This document shows positions 49,017-59,226 of a stretch of 62,847 nucleotides of DNA, in pieces. Each line of letters begins with the position of its first letter. Position 1 is the first letter of the stretch. The position numbers and the translations under genes are program-made. A model generated the notes under the pieces. It made no database searches. It was not told the DNA's origin and was given only the letters and a program-made list of their open reading frames with translations. Source of the DNA: Actinobacillus seminis (GTDB lineage Bacteria > Pseudomonadota > Gammaproteobacteria > Enterobacterales > Pasteurellaceae); contig NZ_NLFK01000011.1 of NCBI RefSeq assembly GCF_002263215.1, positions 1-62,847 on the forward strand, in the 5' to 3' direction.

Positions 49017-49502
49017 ATGAGTAAAATCGTAAGATTGGTAAACCGAGTTATGGCGATATTTTCTGTGCTGCTATCTGCAGTTTTGGTTGTCTGTGTTGTT
49101 TGGCAGGTAATTTCTCGCTATGTATTGGGGGCGCCAAGTATTGTAACCGATGAATTAGCTCGTTTTTTATTTATGTGGGTTGGTTTGATCGGCGCAGCTT
49201 ATGCTACCGGTTTAAAACGTCATTTAGCGATTGACTTATTGCTATTGAAAATGCAAGGTAAAAATAAAACCGGTTTAGAGGTGGTTATCCTCTTGGTGAT
49301 GATTTTCTTTGCCGGGTATATTTTACTATACGGTGGCGGTAATCTTGCGTGGGATACACACTTAACAGGGCAAGTATCTCCTTCATTGGGCATTGATATG
49401 GGATTGGTTTATCTGTGTTTACCCGTATCAGGTGCAATAATGTTATTTTATTTACTAATTGATTTGATTGGTAAATTTAGTTCTGAAAGAAAAGGAATAT
49501 AA
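49017..49502 (+). CDS. TRAP transporter small permease (DctQ family)
   Basis: A 161-residue membrane protein with four membrane segments (about residues 12-34, 46-62, 85-105 and 128-150) and the family stretch RYVLGAPSIVTDELARFLFMWVGLIGAAYA. It forms the transport complex with the large permease encoded two bases downstream. AGGAG lies upstream of its ATG. First gene of a likely operon running to eda. Confidence 0.95.
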   Translation: MSKIVRLVNRVMAIFSVLLSAVLVVCVVWQVISRYVLGAPSIVTDELARFLFMWVGLIGAAYATGLKRHLAIDLLLLKMQGKNKTGLEVVILLVMIFFAGYILLYGGGNLAWDTHLTGQVSPSLGIDMGLVYLCLPVSGAIMLFYLLIDLIGKFSSERKGI

Positions 49503-49503
49503 T

Positions 49504-50814
49504 ATGGAATGGTCAATCATTCTCGTTTTATTTGGTACTTTTGCTGTTATGCTGGCACTTTCTGTACCAATTTCATTTGCAATTGCAATTTCTACTTTAA
49601 TTACGATTGCAACTACTTTGCCACTTGATAGTGCGTTGACGGTAGTTACTCAAAAAATGGCATCCGGATTAGATAATTTCGCGTTATTAGCGATTCCATT
49701 TTTTATTTTAGCCGGAAATATTATGAATCGCGGTGGAATTGCAATTCGTCTGATTGAGCTTGCAAAAGTATTGGGGGCAAGACTTCCGGGATCATTATTT
49801 CATTGCAATGTATTAGCTAATATGATGTTTGGTTCTATTTCCGGTTCTGCTGTTGCGTCCGCTGCTGCAATGGGTGGAATTATGTCACCATTACAAAAGA
49901 AAGAAGGTTATGATCCGGAACTATCTGCAGCAGTGAATATCGCTTCCTGTCCGACAGGATTATTAATTCCTCCAAGTAATACATTGATTGTATATTCTTT
50001 AGTTTCTGGCGGTACGTCTATCTCTGCTTTATTTTTAGGTGGTTATTTACCGGGAATTCTTATGGGATTAGGAGTGATGTTGGTTGCCGGGTTTATGGCT
50101 AAAAAACGTAATTATCCACTTGCTCCGAAACCGAGTTGTAAAGATGTTTTTATGAAAACATTGGATGCTATTCCATCTTTATTACTAATTGTCATTGCTA
50201 TTGGTGGAATTATTGCAGGAATTTTTACTGCAACAGAAGCTTCCGCAATTGCTGTAGTATATACGTTGGTTCTCGCCGTAGGCATTTATAAAGAAGTAAA
50301 AATAAAAGAGCTGCCGGGTATTATTTTAGAATCCAGTGTAACAACTTCAATTGTTTTACTCCTTATTGGTGCTTCTTCAGGCATGTCTTGGGCAATGGCG
50401 AATGCAGATATACCTTATATGATACAAGATGCACTAATGTATTTTTCTGAGAGTAAGTTCGTTATCTTATTATTTATTACCGTTATTTTACTGATTATTG
50501 GTACCTTTATGGATATGACTCCGGCGGTATTGATTTTCACACCGATTTTTTTACCTGTAGTAACGGAATTAGGTGTAGATCCAATTCATTTTGGTATCAT
50601 GATGACATTCAATCTCTGTATCGGAATTTGTACTCCTCCGGTTGGTAGTGCATTATTTGTAGGATGCTCTGTCGGTAACGTAAGTATTGATCGTGTATTA
50701 AAACCAATAGTGCCGTTTTTTATAGTATTAATAGCGACTTTATTATTGGTAACTTATATACCGGATATCAGCCTATTTTTACCAAAATATCTTTTAAATT
50801 ATGTTCCAATGTAA
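49504..50814 (+). CDS. TRAP transporter large permease (DctM family)
   Basis: The 436-residue channel subunit of the TRAP system, with about 12 membrane segments and family motifs LAIPFFILAGNIMNRGGIA, GSISGSAVASAAAMG and PPSNTLIVYS near residue 160. ATG 49504 sits one base after the dctQ stop, with AAAGGA upstream. A longer frame overlapping dctQ is unlikely. Substrate inferred as a hexuronate from the surrounding catabolic genes. Confidence 0.95.
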   Translation: MEWSIILVLFGTFAVMLALSVPISFAIAISTLITIATTLPLDSALTVVTQKMASGLDNFALLAIPFFILAGNIMNRGGIAIRLIELAKVLGARLPGSLFHCNVLANMMFGSISGSAVASAAAMGGIMSPLQKKEGYDPELSAAVNIASCPTGLLIPPSNTLIVYSLVSGGTSISALFLGGYLPGILMGLGVMLVAGFMAKKRNYPLAPKPSCKDVFMKTLDAIPSLLLIVIAIGGIIAGIFTATEASAIAVVYTLVLAVGIYKEVKIKELPGIILESSVTTSIVLLLIGASSGMSWAMANADIPYMIQDALMYFSESKFVILLFITVILLIIGTFMDMTPAVLIFTPIFLPVVTELGVDPIHFGIMMTFNLCIGICTPPVGSALFVGCSVGNVSIDRVLKPIVPFFIVLIATLLLVTYIPDISLFLPKYLLNYVPM

Positions 50815-50842
50815 TAACTCATATGATAATTAAGGATTTATT

Positions 50843-52267
50843 ATGACTACATTAAATACAGCAAATAAAATTGTTCATCTCGGTTTCGGTGCTTTCCATC
50901 GTGCGCACCAATTACTTTATACCGCAGAGACGAATCAACAAGCTACGCAACAATGGCGTTATTATGAAGTGAATTTGCGTAATGATTCAGAAATCATTGA
51001 ACAATTAAAAGCGCAAAATTACCAATTACATGTTTTGGAAAAAGGGGCAAAAAATAAACGTTTAAAAGAAGTGAAAGCGGTTATTGAATATGCTTATCAC
51101 CCGACATTAGATGGGATTGATGCGATTTTAGAACGTATGGCGGATCCTGAAGTGGTTATTGTGTCTTTGACGGTCACAGAAAAAGGATATTGCTTGGATC
51201 CTGCCAGCGGCAAATTGGATTTAAATAATCGTGAGATTCAAGTTGATTTAAAAAATCCGACAGCTCCGGTTTCTGCGATCGGCTATATCGTAAGAGCATT
51301 ACAATTACGTAAAGAACGGGGAATTCCGGCGTTCTCCGTTATGTCCTGTGACAATTTAATGGAAAACGGATTTGTGGCGAAAAATGCAGTATTAGGATTT
51401 GCCGGTCATCTTGATCCGGCATTAGCTGATTGGATTGAACAAAATAGCTCGTTCCCTTGTACAATGGTGGATCGTATTGTACCTGCGATGACGGTCGACA
51501 GTTTACAGGAAGTTGCCGATGTTTTAGGTCAATCAGATCCTTGTGGAGTCGTTTGTGAAGAATACCGCCAATGGGTGATCGAGGATCATTTTGTTTCCGG
51601 TCGTCCAGAGTGGAACTTAATTGGGGCAGAATTGGTAGAAGATGTTCGTCCGTTTGAAGAAATGAAATTACGTATGCTTAATGGTAGTCATTCTTTCTTA
51701 GCTTATCTGGGATATTTAGCAGGGTATGCACATATTTCTGATTGTATGCAGGATAAGAATTACCATACAGCCGCGTATCAACTGATGTTAAATGAGCAAG
51801 CGGTAACGCTTTGTATGCCACAAGGTATTGATTTAACCCGTTATGCAAATCAATTAATTGAACGTTATGAAAATCCGAATATTAAACACCGCACTTGGCA
51901 GATTGCGATGGACGGTAGCCAAAAGCTTCCAATTCGTATGTTGGCCTCAATTCGTTACCATCTTGCTAAAGGTTCCTCATTTAAATTATTAGCATTGGGT
52001 GTTGCCGGTTGGGCAAGATATGTGAGCGGTGTTGATGAGCAAAATCAACCTATTGATGTCAAAGATCCTATGGTAGAAAAATTTCAGCAAATATATGCTC
52101 AACACGGTTTAACATTGGCTGCATTAGATGAGTTATTAAACTTGGAGGCTATTTTCCCAAGTGAATTAACATCAAATACTTTATTTGTCGAAGAAGTGAG
52201 AGCGGCGTTTACATCATTGCTTCAGGTTGGCGCGAAACAAACGGTAGCGAATTACATTAATGCGTAA
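50843..52267 (+). CDS. uxuB: UxuB, D-fructuronate reductase (mannitol dehydrogenase family)
   Basis: UxuB reduces D-fructuronate to D-mannonate with NADH. The 474-residue product has the nucleotide-binding start [29 protein letters not shown], and the catalytic segment [16 protein letters not shown] with the lysine and histidine of the polyol dehydrogenase family. Fructuronate is the likely substrate because uxaC and uxuA flank the pathway, although mannitol- or altronate-type reductases share the fold. Confidence 0.93.
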   Translation: MTTLNTANKIVHLGFGAFHRAHQLLYTAETNQQATQQWRYYEVNLRNDSEIIEQLKAQNYQLHVLEKGAKNKRLKEVKAVIEYAYHPTLDGIDAILERMADPEVVIVSLTVTEKGYCLDPASGKLDLNNREIQVDLKNPTAPVSAIGYIVRALQLRKERGIPAFSVMSCDNLMENGFVAKNAVLGFAGHLDPALADWIEQNSSFPCTMVDRIVPAMTVDSLQEVADVLGQSDPCGVVCEEYRQWVIEDHFVSGRPEWNLIGAELVEDVRPFEEMKLRMLNGSHSFLAYLGYLAGYAHISDCMQDKNYHTAAYQLMLNEQAVTLCMPQGIDLTRYANQLIERYENPNIKHRTWQIAMDGSQKLPIRMLASIRYHLAKGSSFKLLALGVAGWARYVSGVDEQNQPIDVKDPMVEKFQQIYAQHGLTLAALDELLNLEAIFPSELTSNTLFVEEVRAAFTSLLQVGAKQTVANYINA

Positions 52268-52275
52268 GTGAGGAA

Positions 52276-53682
52276 ATGATGAAACAGTTTATGAATGAAG
52301 ATTTTTTGTTATCCACTGATACTGCTAAAACACTTTATCATGATTATGCCAAAATACAGCCAATTTTTGACTATCATTGTCATTTAAATCCAAGAGATAT
52401 TGCAGAAAACCGTCAATTCAAAGATTTAACTGAAATTTGGTTGGAGGGAGATCACTATAAATGGAGAGCCATGCGTTCAGCTGGCGTGCAAGAAGAGCTA
52501 ATTACTGGTTCAGCTGATAATTACAGTAAATATCTGGCTTTTGCTCACACTGTGCCTAAATGTATCGGTAATCCAATTTACCATTGGACACACCTTGAAT
52601 TACGTCGTCCTTTTGGGATTACTAATATATTATTTGGTCCGAATAATGCGGATAAAATCTGGCAGCAATGTAACGATATGTTGCAGCAACCTGAATTTTC
52701 CGCACGAGGCATAATGCAACAAATGAAGGTTGAGCTTGTTGGAACGACAGATGATCCTGTCGATTCACTGGAATATCATCAAAAGGTTGCACAGGATCCT
52801 TCTTTCAATATAGAAGTTGTTCCGAGTTGGCGACCGGATCGCGCCTTTAAAATTGAGCTGCCATTATTCAATGAATATATTGCTACGCTTGAAAACGTCA
52901 GCGATATAGAAATACGGACTTTTGATGGGTTGAAAAAAGCCTTAACAAAACGGTTGGATCATTTTGATCGAATGGGATGTAAATCTGCGGATCATGGCAT
53001 GGAAATTGTCCGCTTCGCCCCAATTCCGGAAGAAAGTGTATTAGATGCAATTTTGCAGCAACGCTTAGATGGACAAGTGCTTTGTGAAGAGCAAATTGCA
53101 CAATTTTCTACCGCACTTTTGGTGTGGTTAGGGACGGAGTACCATAAACGTCATTGGGTGATGCAGATGCATATTGGGGCGATTCGTAATAATAATACCC
53201 GTATGTTTAAGTTATTGGGGGCGGATAGTGGATTTGATTCTATCGGCGATCGTTTATTTGCAGAACCGTTGTCTCGTTTATTAGATACAATGGATCAAAC
53301 CGATCAATTACCTAAAACAATTTTATATTGCTTAAATCCACGTGATAATGAAGTATTAGGTTCAATGATCGGTAATTTCCAAACCGGTGGTATTTCGGGA
53401 AAAATCCAATTTGGATCCGGTTGGTGGTTTAATGATCAAAAAGATGGGATGGAACGTCAATTACAACAGTTATCCCAACTTGGTTTATTGAGCCAATTTG
53501 TTGGTATGTTGACGGATTCTCGTAGCTTCTTGTCTTATACACGACATGAATATTTCCGTCGTATTTTATGTGAAATGCTAGGTAATTGGGTCGAGCGGGG
53601 GGAAGCCCCAAATGATATGAAATTACTTGGCGGCATGGTTAGCGATATTTGTTATACCAACGCGAAACGTTATTTTAAATAA
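52276..53682 (+). CDS. uxaC: UxaC, glucuronate/galacturonate isomerase
   Basis: UxaC converts glucuronate to fructuronate. The 468-residue product is close to E. coli Uxa[21 protein letters not shown], the metal motif [28 protein letters not shown] and [12 protein letters not shown]. An AGGAA site precedes tandem ATG codons at 52276 and 52279, and either may start. It follows uxuB by eight bases. Confidence 0.97.
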   Translation: MMKQFMNEDFLLSTDTAKTLYHDYAKIQPIFDYHCHLNPRDIAENRQFKDLTEIWLEGDHYKWRAMRSAGVQEELITGSADNYSKYLAFAHTVPKCIGNPIYHWTHLELRRPFGITNILFGPNNADKIWQQCNDMLQQPEFSARGIMQQMKVELVGTTDDPVDSLEYHQKVAQDPSFNIEVVPSWRPDRAFKIELPLFNEYIATLENVSDIEIRTFDGLKKALTKRLDHFDRMGCKSADHGMEIVRFAPIPEESVLDAILQQRLDGQVLCEEQIAQFSTALLVWLGTEYHKRHWVMQMHIGAIRNNNTRMFKLLGADSGFDSIGDRLFAEPLSRLLDTMDQTDQLPKTILYCLNPRDNEVLGSMIGNFQTGGISGKIQFGSGWWFNDQKDGMERQLQQLSQLGLLSQFVGMLTDSRSFLSYTRHEYFRRILCEMLGNWVERGEAPNDMKLLGGMVSDICYTNAKRYFK

Positions 53683-53699
53683 AACGACAGGATAATCGT

Positions 53700-54649
53700 A
53701 TGAAAAAAATTGCACTGATTGGCGAATGTATGATAGAGCTAAATGGTGAACTTTTCGGTAATATGCGCCAGACTTATGGTGGAGATTCTTTAAATACGGC
53801 AACCTATTTAGTACGTATTAGCCAATCGGAACAACTTGATGTGCATTATGTTTCTGTTTTGGGCGAGGATAAATTAAGTCGGAGAATGAGGGAGCATTGG
53901 CAGCAAGACGGCATCAAAACAGAATGGGTATTAACTGATGCCGAACGTCAACCCGGGCTTTACTTAATCCAGCTGGATTCAGATGGCGAACGTACTTTTC
54001 TTTATTGGCGTAATCAATCTGCTGCTCGTTATTTATTACAGCATGCGGATTACCCAAAGGTGTTTGAACAATTAAAAAGTATGGACATGGTATATTTTAG
54101 TGGAATTAGTTTTGCAATTTTACCGGAAAATGACCGCACTTTATTTATTGAGCAATTGCGTGAATTAAAACAATCAGGGGTAAAAATTGCTTTTGATAGT
54201 AATTTCCGTGTTAAACTTTGGGATAATCTGGCGCAAGCTAGACAATATTATGAAGCATTATTACCATTAATTGATATTGCGCTGGTTACTTTTGATGATG
54301 AAGCCGTATTATGGGGCGATAATGATGAGCAGGAAACGATCAACCGTTTGCAATCTTTTGCTATTCCGCTTATCGTTGTTAAACAAGGCAAACAGGGGCT
54401 GTTTTTTGCCAACAAGGACAACAAACTTTTGTGCCGACAACTCCGGTGGAACATGTAGTTGATACCACTTCGGCGGGTGATTCTTTTAACGCTGGCTTTT
54501 TACAAGGATATTTATTGGGTAAAGATCTCATACATTGTTGCCAACAAGGTAATCAATTAGCCGGTATTATTATTCAACACAAAGGAGCTATTATTGCGCC
54601 GGAAGCGACTGCCACATTGCGTTGTCAATTTAATGATACACAGTCTTAA
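53700..54649 (+). pseudogene. kdgK: KdgK, 2-keto-3-deoxygluconate kinase, frameshifted
   Basis: KdgK phosphorylates 2-keto-3-deoxygluconate to KDPG for Eda. The first frame (MKKIALIGECMIELNG to about residue 236) is a PfkB-family kinase with YGGDSLNTATYLVR and FDSNFRVKLW. It runs out of frame near 54410. The C-terminal part (VDTTSAGDSFNAGF, with the catalytic aspartate) continues in another frame from about 54425 to 54649. Adding one T to the run of six at 54402-54407 restores a smooth reading through FFCQQGQQTFVP. As written the kinase lacks its catalytic end. It may be a real lesion or a sequencing error. Confidence 0.9.
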
Positions 54650-54673
54650 TTAATATGGATTACAGAGGAAAAA

Positions 54674-55315
54674 ATGAGTTATACAACAGAACAAATTGTA
54701 AAAAAATTAGCAGAATTAAAAGTGATTCCGGTGATTGCTTTAGATAAAGCAGAAGATATTTTGCCTTTAGCAAAAACATTAACCGATAACGGTTTACCGG
54801 TGTTGGAAATTACGTTTCGTTCCGCTGCTGCCGAGCAGGCTATCCGATTAGCCCGTCAACATTATCCTGATATTTTGATTGCTGCCGGTACAGTTTTAAC
54901 TACAGAGCAACTATTTGCCGCTAAAAATGCCGGCGCAGATTGTGTTGTGACGCCGGGATTTAATCCAAAAATTGTACAACTTTGTCAAGATTTAGTGTTG
55001 CCGGTTATGCCTGGCGTAAATAACCCGATGTCTATTGAGGCAGCACTTGAAATGGGAATTAATGCTGTTAAGTTCTTTCCGGCAGAGGCAAGTGGCGGGG
55101 TAAAAATGATCAAAGCATTATTAGGTCCTTATGGTGATCTGAATATTATGCCGACCGGAGGTGTCAATATAAATAATATTAAAGATTATCTTGCTATTCC
55201 GAATGTTGTTGCTTGCGGAGGATCATGGTTTGTAGAAAAATCGTTGATCAATGGTCAGAAATGGAATGAAATCGGACAGTTAGTTCAAGAAGCGGTAAGC
55301 TTAGTTCAGAAATAA
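54674..55315 (+). CDS. eda: Eda, KHG/KDPG aldolase
   Basis: Eda cleaves 2-keto-3-deoxy-6-phosphogluconate to pyruvate and glyceraldehyde-3-phosphate, the last step of this pathway. The 213-residue class I aldolase has VIPVIALDKAEDILPL, LEITFRSAAA with the catalytic glutamate, AAGTVLT, and NAVKFFPAEASGG with the Schiff-base lysine, then MPTGGVN. GAGGAAAA precedes the ATG. It closes the dctQ-eda operon. Confidence 0.97.
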   Translation: MSYTTEQIVKKLAELKVIPVIALDKAEDILPLAKTLTDNGLPVLEITFRSAAAEQAIRLARQHYPDILIAAGTVLTTEQLFAAKNAGADCVVTPGFNPKIVQLCQDLVLPVMPGVNNPMSIEAALEMGINAVKFFPAEASGGVKMIKALLGPYGDLNIMPTGGVNINNIKDYLAIPNVVACGGSWFVEKSLINGQKWNEIGQLVQEAVSLVQK

Positions 55316-55351
55316 TAAGAGATTATTTTTTAGATACTATTGTTTGATAAT

Positions 55352-55392
55352 TGGTGTAATTGGAAGGCATTAATGGTGTTCTAATTACACCA
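55352..55392. terminator. Inverted repeat after eda
   Basis: TGGTGTAATT (55352-55361) and AATTACACCA (55383-55392) are perfect inverse copies with about 21 bases between. It lies 36 bases after eda and about 105 before the permease. It may be a terminator without a T-run or an operator for the next gene. Confidence 0.5.
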
Positions 55393-55497
55393 GAAATATT
55401 TTACACGCTGATTTTCATCATAATTAATTATATTTGTAGTGATAAACTAACTTGGTACTAATCATTGATGATTTAGTATTAAAGGAGTACTAATAAA

Positions 55498-56835
55498 ATG
55501 TTTTTTTCAACTGTATCTCCCCTCATATGGGTTCTTATTGGTATTTTTCTTCTCATTGTCTTAATTGTTAAAGTTAAATTACATAGTTTTGTCGCATTGC
55601 TAATTTCTGCCCTTTTTATTGCCTTAACAGAAGGTATGCCGATAGAAAAAATTGCCTCGACCATTAGCACCGGCGTTGGTGGGATATTATCAGCTTTAGC
55701 TTTGATCGTTGTCATTGGCGCAATTATCGGCAAACTTATGACAGAGTCAGGCGCATCTCAGCAAATTGCCGATACCATAGTCTCATCTATGGGGGGAAAA
55801 ATGTTACCCTTTGCTTTATTAATTATTGGCACTCTCTTTGGCATGGCAATGTTTTATGAAGTTGCTTTTTTAATTATTATCCCTTTGGTATTAAGTATTG
55901 CAAAAGAAGCTAATATTCACTATATGAAATTAGTTATTCCTGCAATTGCCGGTACAACGATGGGACATAGTATTTTTCCTCCGCAACCCGGTCCTATGGC
56001 ATTGGTATCCGCATTTAATGCAGATATGTCGCAAGTTTATGTATTAGGTTTTATTGTGGTTATTCCGACAATTATTGCCTCAGGGGTTTTGGTTCAACGG
56101 TTTATTCCGGGACTTGAGCAAATGCCGTTAGGCGATGTCATGAAACCAGCAAATAGGTTACCTAAAGCGAAATTACCCTCATTTGGTATAAGCATTTTAG
56201 TTCCTTTATTGCCGGCAATAATTATAATCATCTCTTCCGTAGTAAAAAATTTATGTTCTAACACAGATACGCTTTATCGGATTTTTAGTTTCTTTGGTAG
56301 TGCAGAAATCAGTATGTTGATCACCTTGCTGGCAGCGATCTATTTTTTTGGCTACAAGCAGGGGTTATCAGGAGAGGAGATCTCAAATCATTTAAGTGAC
56401 GCTATAAGAGCCATTTCGAATGTGATTATTGTAATTGCAGCAGGTGGAGTAATGAAAGAGGTCATTATTGAAGCTAATGTAGGACAAGAAATCGTTAGAC
56501 TCATTGGTAATCTATCTATTTCTCCACTTATCCTAGGCTGGCTAATTACCGTTTTGATTCGCTTAATGACGGGACAAGGTGCTGTATCAGCAATTACAGC
56601 CGCAGGAATTGTTGCTCCTATGGTAGAGGCTTTTGATGTTAATCCGGTGTTAATGATGCTTGCTTGTGCAACGGGGAGTAATACCACAACATTAATGTGG
56701 GATGCCGGTTTTTTGTTATATCAGCAGTCTTTTGGGATCTCAATTAAAGACACAATTAAAACTTGGGGCGTATTGGAGGCTGTAAACTCCGTAGTTGGGT
56801 TAATTATTGTTTTATTATTAAGTCTTATACTCTAA
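55498..56835 (+). CDS. GntP-family gluconate/sugar-acid permease
   Basis: A 445-residue inner-membrane transporter with about 12 or more segments and GntP-family motifs: VGGILSALALIVVIGAIIG, LFGMAMFYEVAFLII, HSIFPPQPGPMALV and ATGSNTTTLMWDAGF. AAAGGAG lies before the ATG. Family members carry gluconate, idonate, fructuronate or glycerate. No gluconate kinase is nearby, so a uronate-pathway intermediate such as fructuronate is a plausible substrate given the location, but this is inference. Confidence 0.9.
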   Translation: MFFSTVSPLIWVLIGIFLLIVLIVKVKLHSFVALLISALFIALTEGMPIEKIASTISTGVGGILSALALIVVIGAIIGKLMTESGASQQIADTIVSSMGGKMLPFALLIIGTLFGMAMFYEVAFLIIIPLVLSIAKEANIHYMKLVIPAIAGTTMGHSIFPPQPGPMALVSAFNADMSQVYVLGFIVVIPTIIASGVLVQRFIPGLEQMPLGDVMKPANRLPKAKLPSFGISILVPLLPAIIIIISSVVKNLCSNTDTLYRIFSFFGSAEISMLITLLAAIYFFGYKQGLSGEEISNHLSDAIRAISNVIIVIAAGGVMKEVIIEANVGQEIVRLIGNLSISPLILGWLITVLIRLMTGQGAVSAITAAGIVAPMVEAFDVNPVLMMLACATGSNTTTLMWDAGFLLYQQSFGISIKDTIKTWGVLEAVNSVVGLIIVLLLSLIL

Positions 56836-56883
56836 TGAGAATTGATGACTAAAACCGATTTAATAAACTAAATTAGTTCATCT

Positions 56884-57327
56884 TTATAAATGTAATGCCA
56901 TGACTACAGCATTTTCCCGTTTACCGTCTTTTGTTGGATAGTAATTTTTACGAATGTCGACTAGATGGAATCCCTGCTTAATGTAGAGATTTTGCGCGGT
57001 TAAATTGTATTCTCGAACTTCCAACCAAAGCGTAGCAATGCCTTTAGTTTGAAGTTGGTTAATTAGCTCTCTCAATAATCGGCTTCCCAAGCCTTGACCT
57101 TGAAACGAAGGATGAATGGCGAGGTTAAATAAGGTTGCCTCATCTAAGACCGTTTGACAGATAGCAAAACCGATAATTTGATTTTGTCGCTGAAGTTTTA
57201 AGTTAAGATAGCGTTCGCCTTGATTATTTTTTAACGTCCCTAAAGACCAAGGAACGCTATGCGCCACTTGTTCTATGGCATAAAGTTGCTCGAAATCTTG
57301 AGGGGCGATAAAAGAGATGGTGTACAT
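56884..57327 (-). CDS. rimI: RimI, ribosomal protein S18 alanine N-acetyltransferase
   Basis: A GNAT acetyltransferase of 147 residues with the acetyl-CoA loop HPSFQGQGLGSRLLREL (Q-x-x-G-x-G/A pattern) and LWLEVREYNLTAQNLYIKQGF, typical of RimI. It acetylates the N-terminus of ribosomal protein S18. It lies two bases after holD on the same strand, as in E. coli. Confidence 0.95.
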   Translation of the reverse strand: MYTISFIAPQDFEQLYAIEQVAHSVPWSLGTLKNNQGERYLNLKLQRQNQIIGFAICQTVLDEATLFNLAIHPSFQGQGLGSRLLRELINQLQTKGIATLWLEVREYNLTAQNLYIKQGFHLVDIRKNYYPTKDGKRENAVVMALHL

Positions 57328-57329
57328 AA

Positions 57330-57737
57330 TCAGTTACTTTTTTGCAGTTGTTTCCACAATTGGCGTTTTGCTTGTGGCGATTGGCGTAAGGTTTGCCATG
57401 CCGGAGATTGCCATTGGTGCTGTGCTTGTGGGCATTGGCTTAAAGTGCGGTCGATTTTTTCTTGATTATCGCTCAATAACCAATAATCGACTTGGTGTTG
57501 TAAATTTAAATGGGGAACAAAGTCAAAATCAATGCGCAGACAATCGCTGATTTGCAGATTTAGGCTGTGCAAAATATCGCTTAGCAGCGGTTGCGACGTG
57601 ATTTCCTGTTCGGCAATAATAATCAAGCGAATATGCGCCACTACCGGTATATTAATGATCCCTTTTAGGACGTCGGGACGTTGCAATTGCCACTGGCAAA
57701 TGTGCATTTGTTGTAGGAGTAAATCTCGTCTGTTCAT
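57330..57737 (-). CDS. holD: HolD, DNA polymerase III psi subunit
   Basis: HolD links the clamp loader to the chi subunit and single-strand-binding protein. The 135-residue product from ATG 57737 opens MNRRDLLLQQMHICQWQLQRPDVLKG, the conserved chi-binding N-terminus, and fits the E. coli length of 137. Longer starts upstream overlap the divergent rsmC promoter and are unlikely. Conserved holD-rimI pair, divergent from rsmC. Confidence 0.93.
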   Translation of the reverse strand: MNRRDLLLQQMHICQWQLQRPDVLKGIINIPVVAHIRLIIIAEQEITSQPLLSDILHSLNLQISDCLRIDFDFVPHLNLQHQVDYWLLSDNQEKIDRTLSQCPQAQHQWQSPAWQTLRQSPQAKRQLWKQLQKSN

Positions 57738-57799
57738 TGCGTTGCAATTTTCGTTTATAATGCGCCTAATTTTAACCAATATTGAATAGGATTAATAGC

Positions 57800-58792
57800 G
57801 TGATTTCTGTTGAAAGCCAAGTTCTACAACGTCATTTAGCATTTTTTGAGGGAAAATCGGTATTATTTGCCGGCGGGATCCGTGATGATTTTCCGTCGCA
57901 ATTGACGCAGGCACGAGAGATTTCTGTGTGGTCATGGTATTTTGATTATGCAAAAAAACGAAGTACGGTCAGTTTTTCTTTAGAATGTCCATTTTCTGCT
58001 ACATTGATGGTTTATTATTGGACAAAAAATAAACAAGAAACTCGGTTTCAGTTAATGGAATTATTAGCAAAAGCACCCATGGAGCAGGAGATGCTGATTA
58101 TCGGCGAAAATCGTGCCGGTGTGCGTTCAGCAGAAAATATGCTGGCGGAATATGGCGAGATTGCCAAAATTGACGGGGCAAGACGTTGCGGTTTATATCA
58201 TTTTTGTTTAAAAAAACGACCGCACTTTTCTTTGCCGGCGTATTGGAAAAACTATCAACAAGAGCGCCTCAAGGGGTTAACGGTTTTTAGTTTACCGGGA
58301 GTTTTTAGTGCTAACGAATTGGATTTAGGGACAGAGCTTTTGCTTTCGACTTTGGATCAACCCTTGCGTGGTAAAGTGCTGGATGTGGGATGTGGTGCCG
58401 GTGTGATTGGGAGTTATATAAAAAAGCAGCATCCTAATGTGATATTAACCATGAGCGATATTCATGCGATGGCATTGGTATCGGCAACACGAACCTTGGC
58501 GGAAAATCAATTGCAAGGTGAGGTCGTGGCAAGTGATGTGTTTTCGCATATTCAGGGAAAATTTGATCTGATTGTGTCCAATCCCCCTTTTCATCAAGGT
58601 GTTGATACAGCTTATCGTGCAGTAGAAGAATTAATCCGCCAAGCTAAACGGCACCTTAATTCCGGTGGCGAATTACGCCTTGTTGCGAATGCTTTTTTAC
58701 CTTATCCTGAGCTATTAGATCGTTATTTTGGCGCTCATCAAGTTTTAGCGCAAACCAGTAAATTTAAGGTTTATTCTGCACGTGCAGCATAA
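57800..58792 (+). CDS. rsmC: RsmC, 16S rRNA m2G1207 methyltransferase
   Basis: RsmC methylates G1207 of 16S rRNA. The 330-residue product opens ISVESQVLQRHLAFFEGKSVLFAGGIRDDFP, has an N-terminal pseudo-domain, then the SAM motif VLDVGCGAGVIG and the catalytic NPPF in IVSNPPFHQG. GTG 57800 is chosen, with AGGA seven bases or so upstream and a family-like N-terminus. A TTG at 57782 would add six residues. Confidence 0.95.
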   Translation: MISVESQVLQRHLAFFEGKSVLFAGGIRDDFPSQLTQAREISVWSWYFDYAKKRSTVSFSLECPFSATLMVYYWTKNKQETRFQLMELLAKAPMEQEMLIIGENRAGVRSAENMLAEYGEIAKIDGARRCGLYHFCLKKRPHFSLPAYWKNYQQERLKGLTVFSLPGVFSANELDLGTELLLSTLDQPLRGKVLDVGCGAGVIGSYIKKQHPNVILTMSDIHAMALVSATRTLAENQLQGEVVASDVFSHIQGKFDLIVSNPPFHQGVDTAYRAVEELIRQAKRHLNSGGELRLVANAFLPYPELLDRYFGAHQVLAQTSKFKVYSARAA

Positions 58793-58841
58793 TATTGTCG
58801 GTTTGTGCTGGCGATGGCAGGTGGGCATTGTTGTGCTGATG

Positions 58842-59220
58842 TTGCTTGCCAAATGGGCGAATAGCCGATAAATTCGGGCGCAAACCGATCTTCTTGTTGT
58901 TCCGGTTTGATGCCGTGGTAAGTATTATTTTCTATTCCCAATTAAACGATCCGACCGCAATGCTATTTGTCGAGAATGTTTGTCAACGGAATGAAGGGCG
59001 GATATGGCGCTTTGATAGCAGAGGCCTATCCAACGGAGGCGCGGACCACCGCACAAAATCTGCTGTTTAAGTTAGGATGCACAGTTGGCGGTTTCGGATC
59101 TATCGTCGTAGGGACGGTCTTTTCTGCCTATTCTTTCTCTCCAGCTATCGTCTTTTTAGCGCTGATTTATGTGATTGATATGATCGCAATAATTTTCTTA
59201 CTCCCTGAAAACAAAATGGC
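58842..59220 (+). pseudogene. Decayed MFS transporter fragment
   Basis: The major facilitator motif A, GRIADKFGRKPIF, is readable near 58858 and runs to TAMLFVEN. The reading then shifts frame near 58975 to MKGGYGALIAEAYPTEARTTAQ and hydrophobic segments ending LPENKMALG at about 59226. Everything before motif A is missing and much of the middle is gone. It resembles the metabolite:H+ or sialate-like MFS branch, but the substrate cannot be told. Its end runs straight into an IS3-type transposase tail. Confidence 0.8.
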
Positions 59221-59226
59221 ATTAGG

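Noticed and set aside
54431-54649. Separate small gene after kdgK
   Set aside because: Its sequence VDTTSAGDSFNAGF is the catalytic end of the kdgK kinase in another frame, so it is part of the broken gene.
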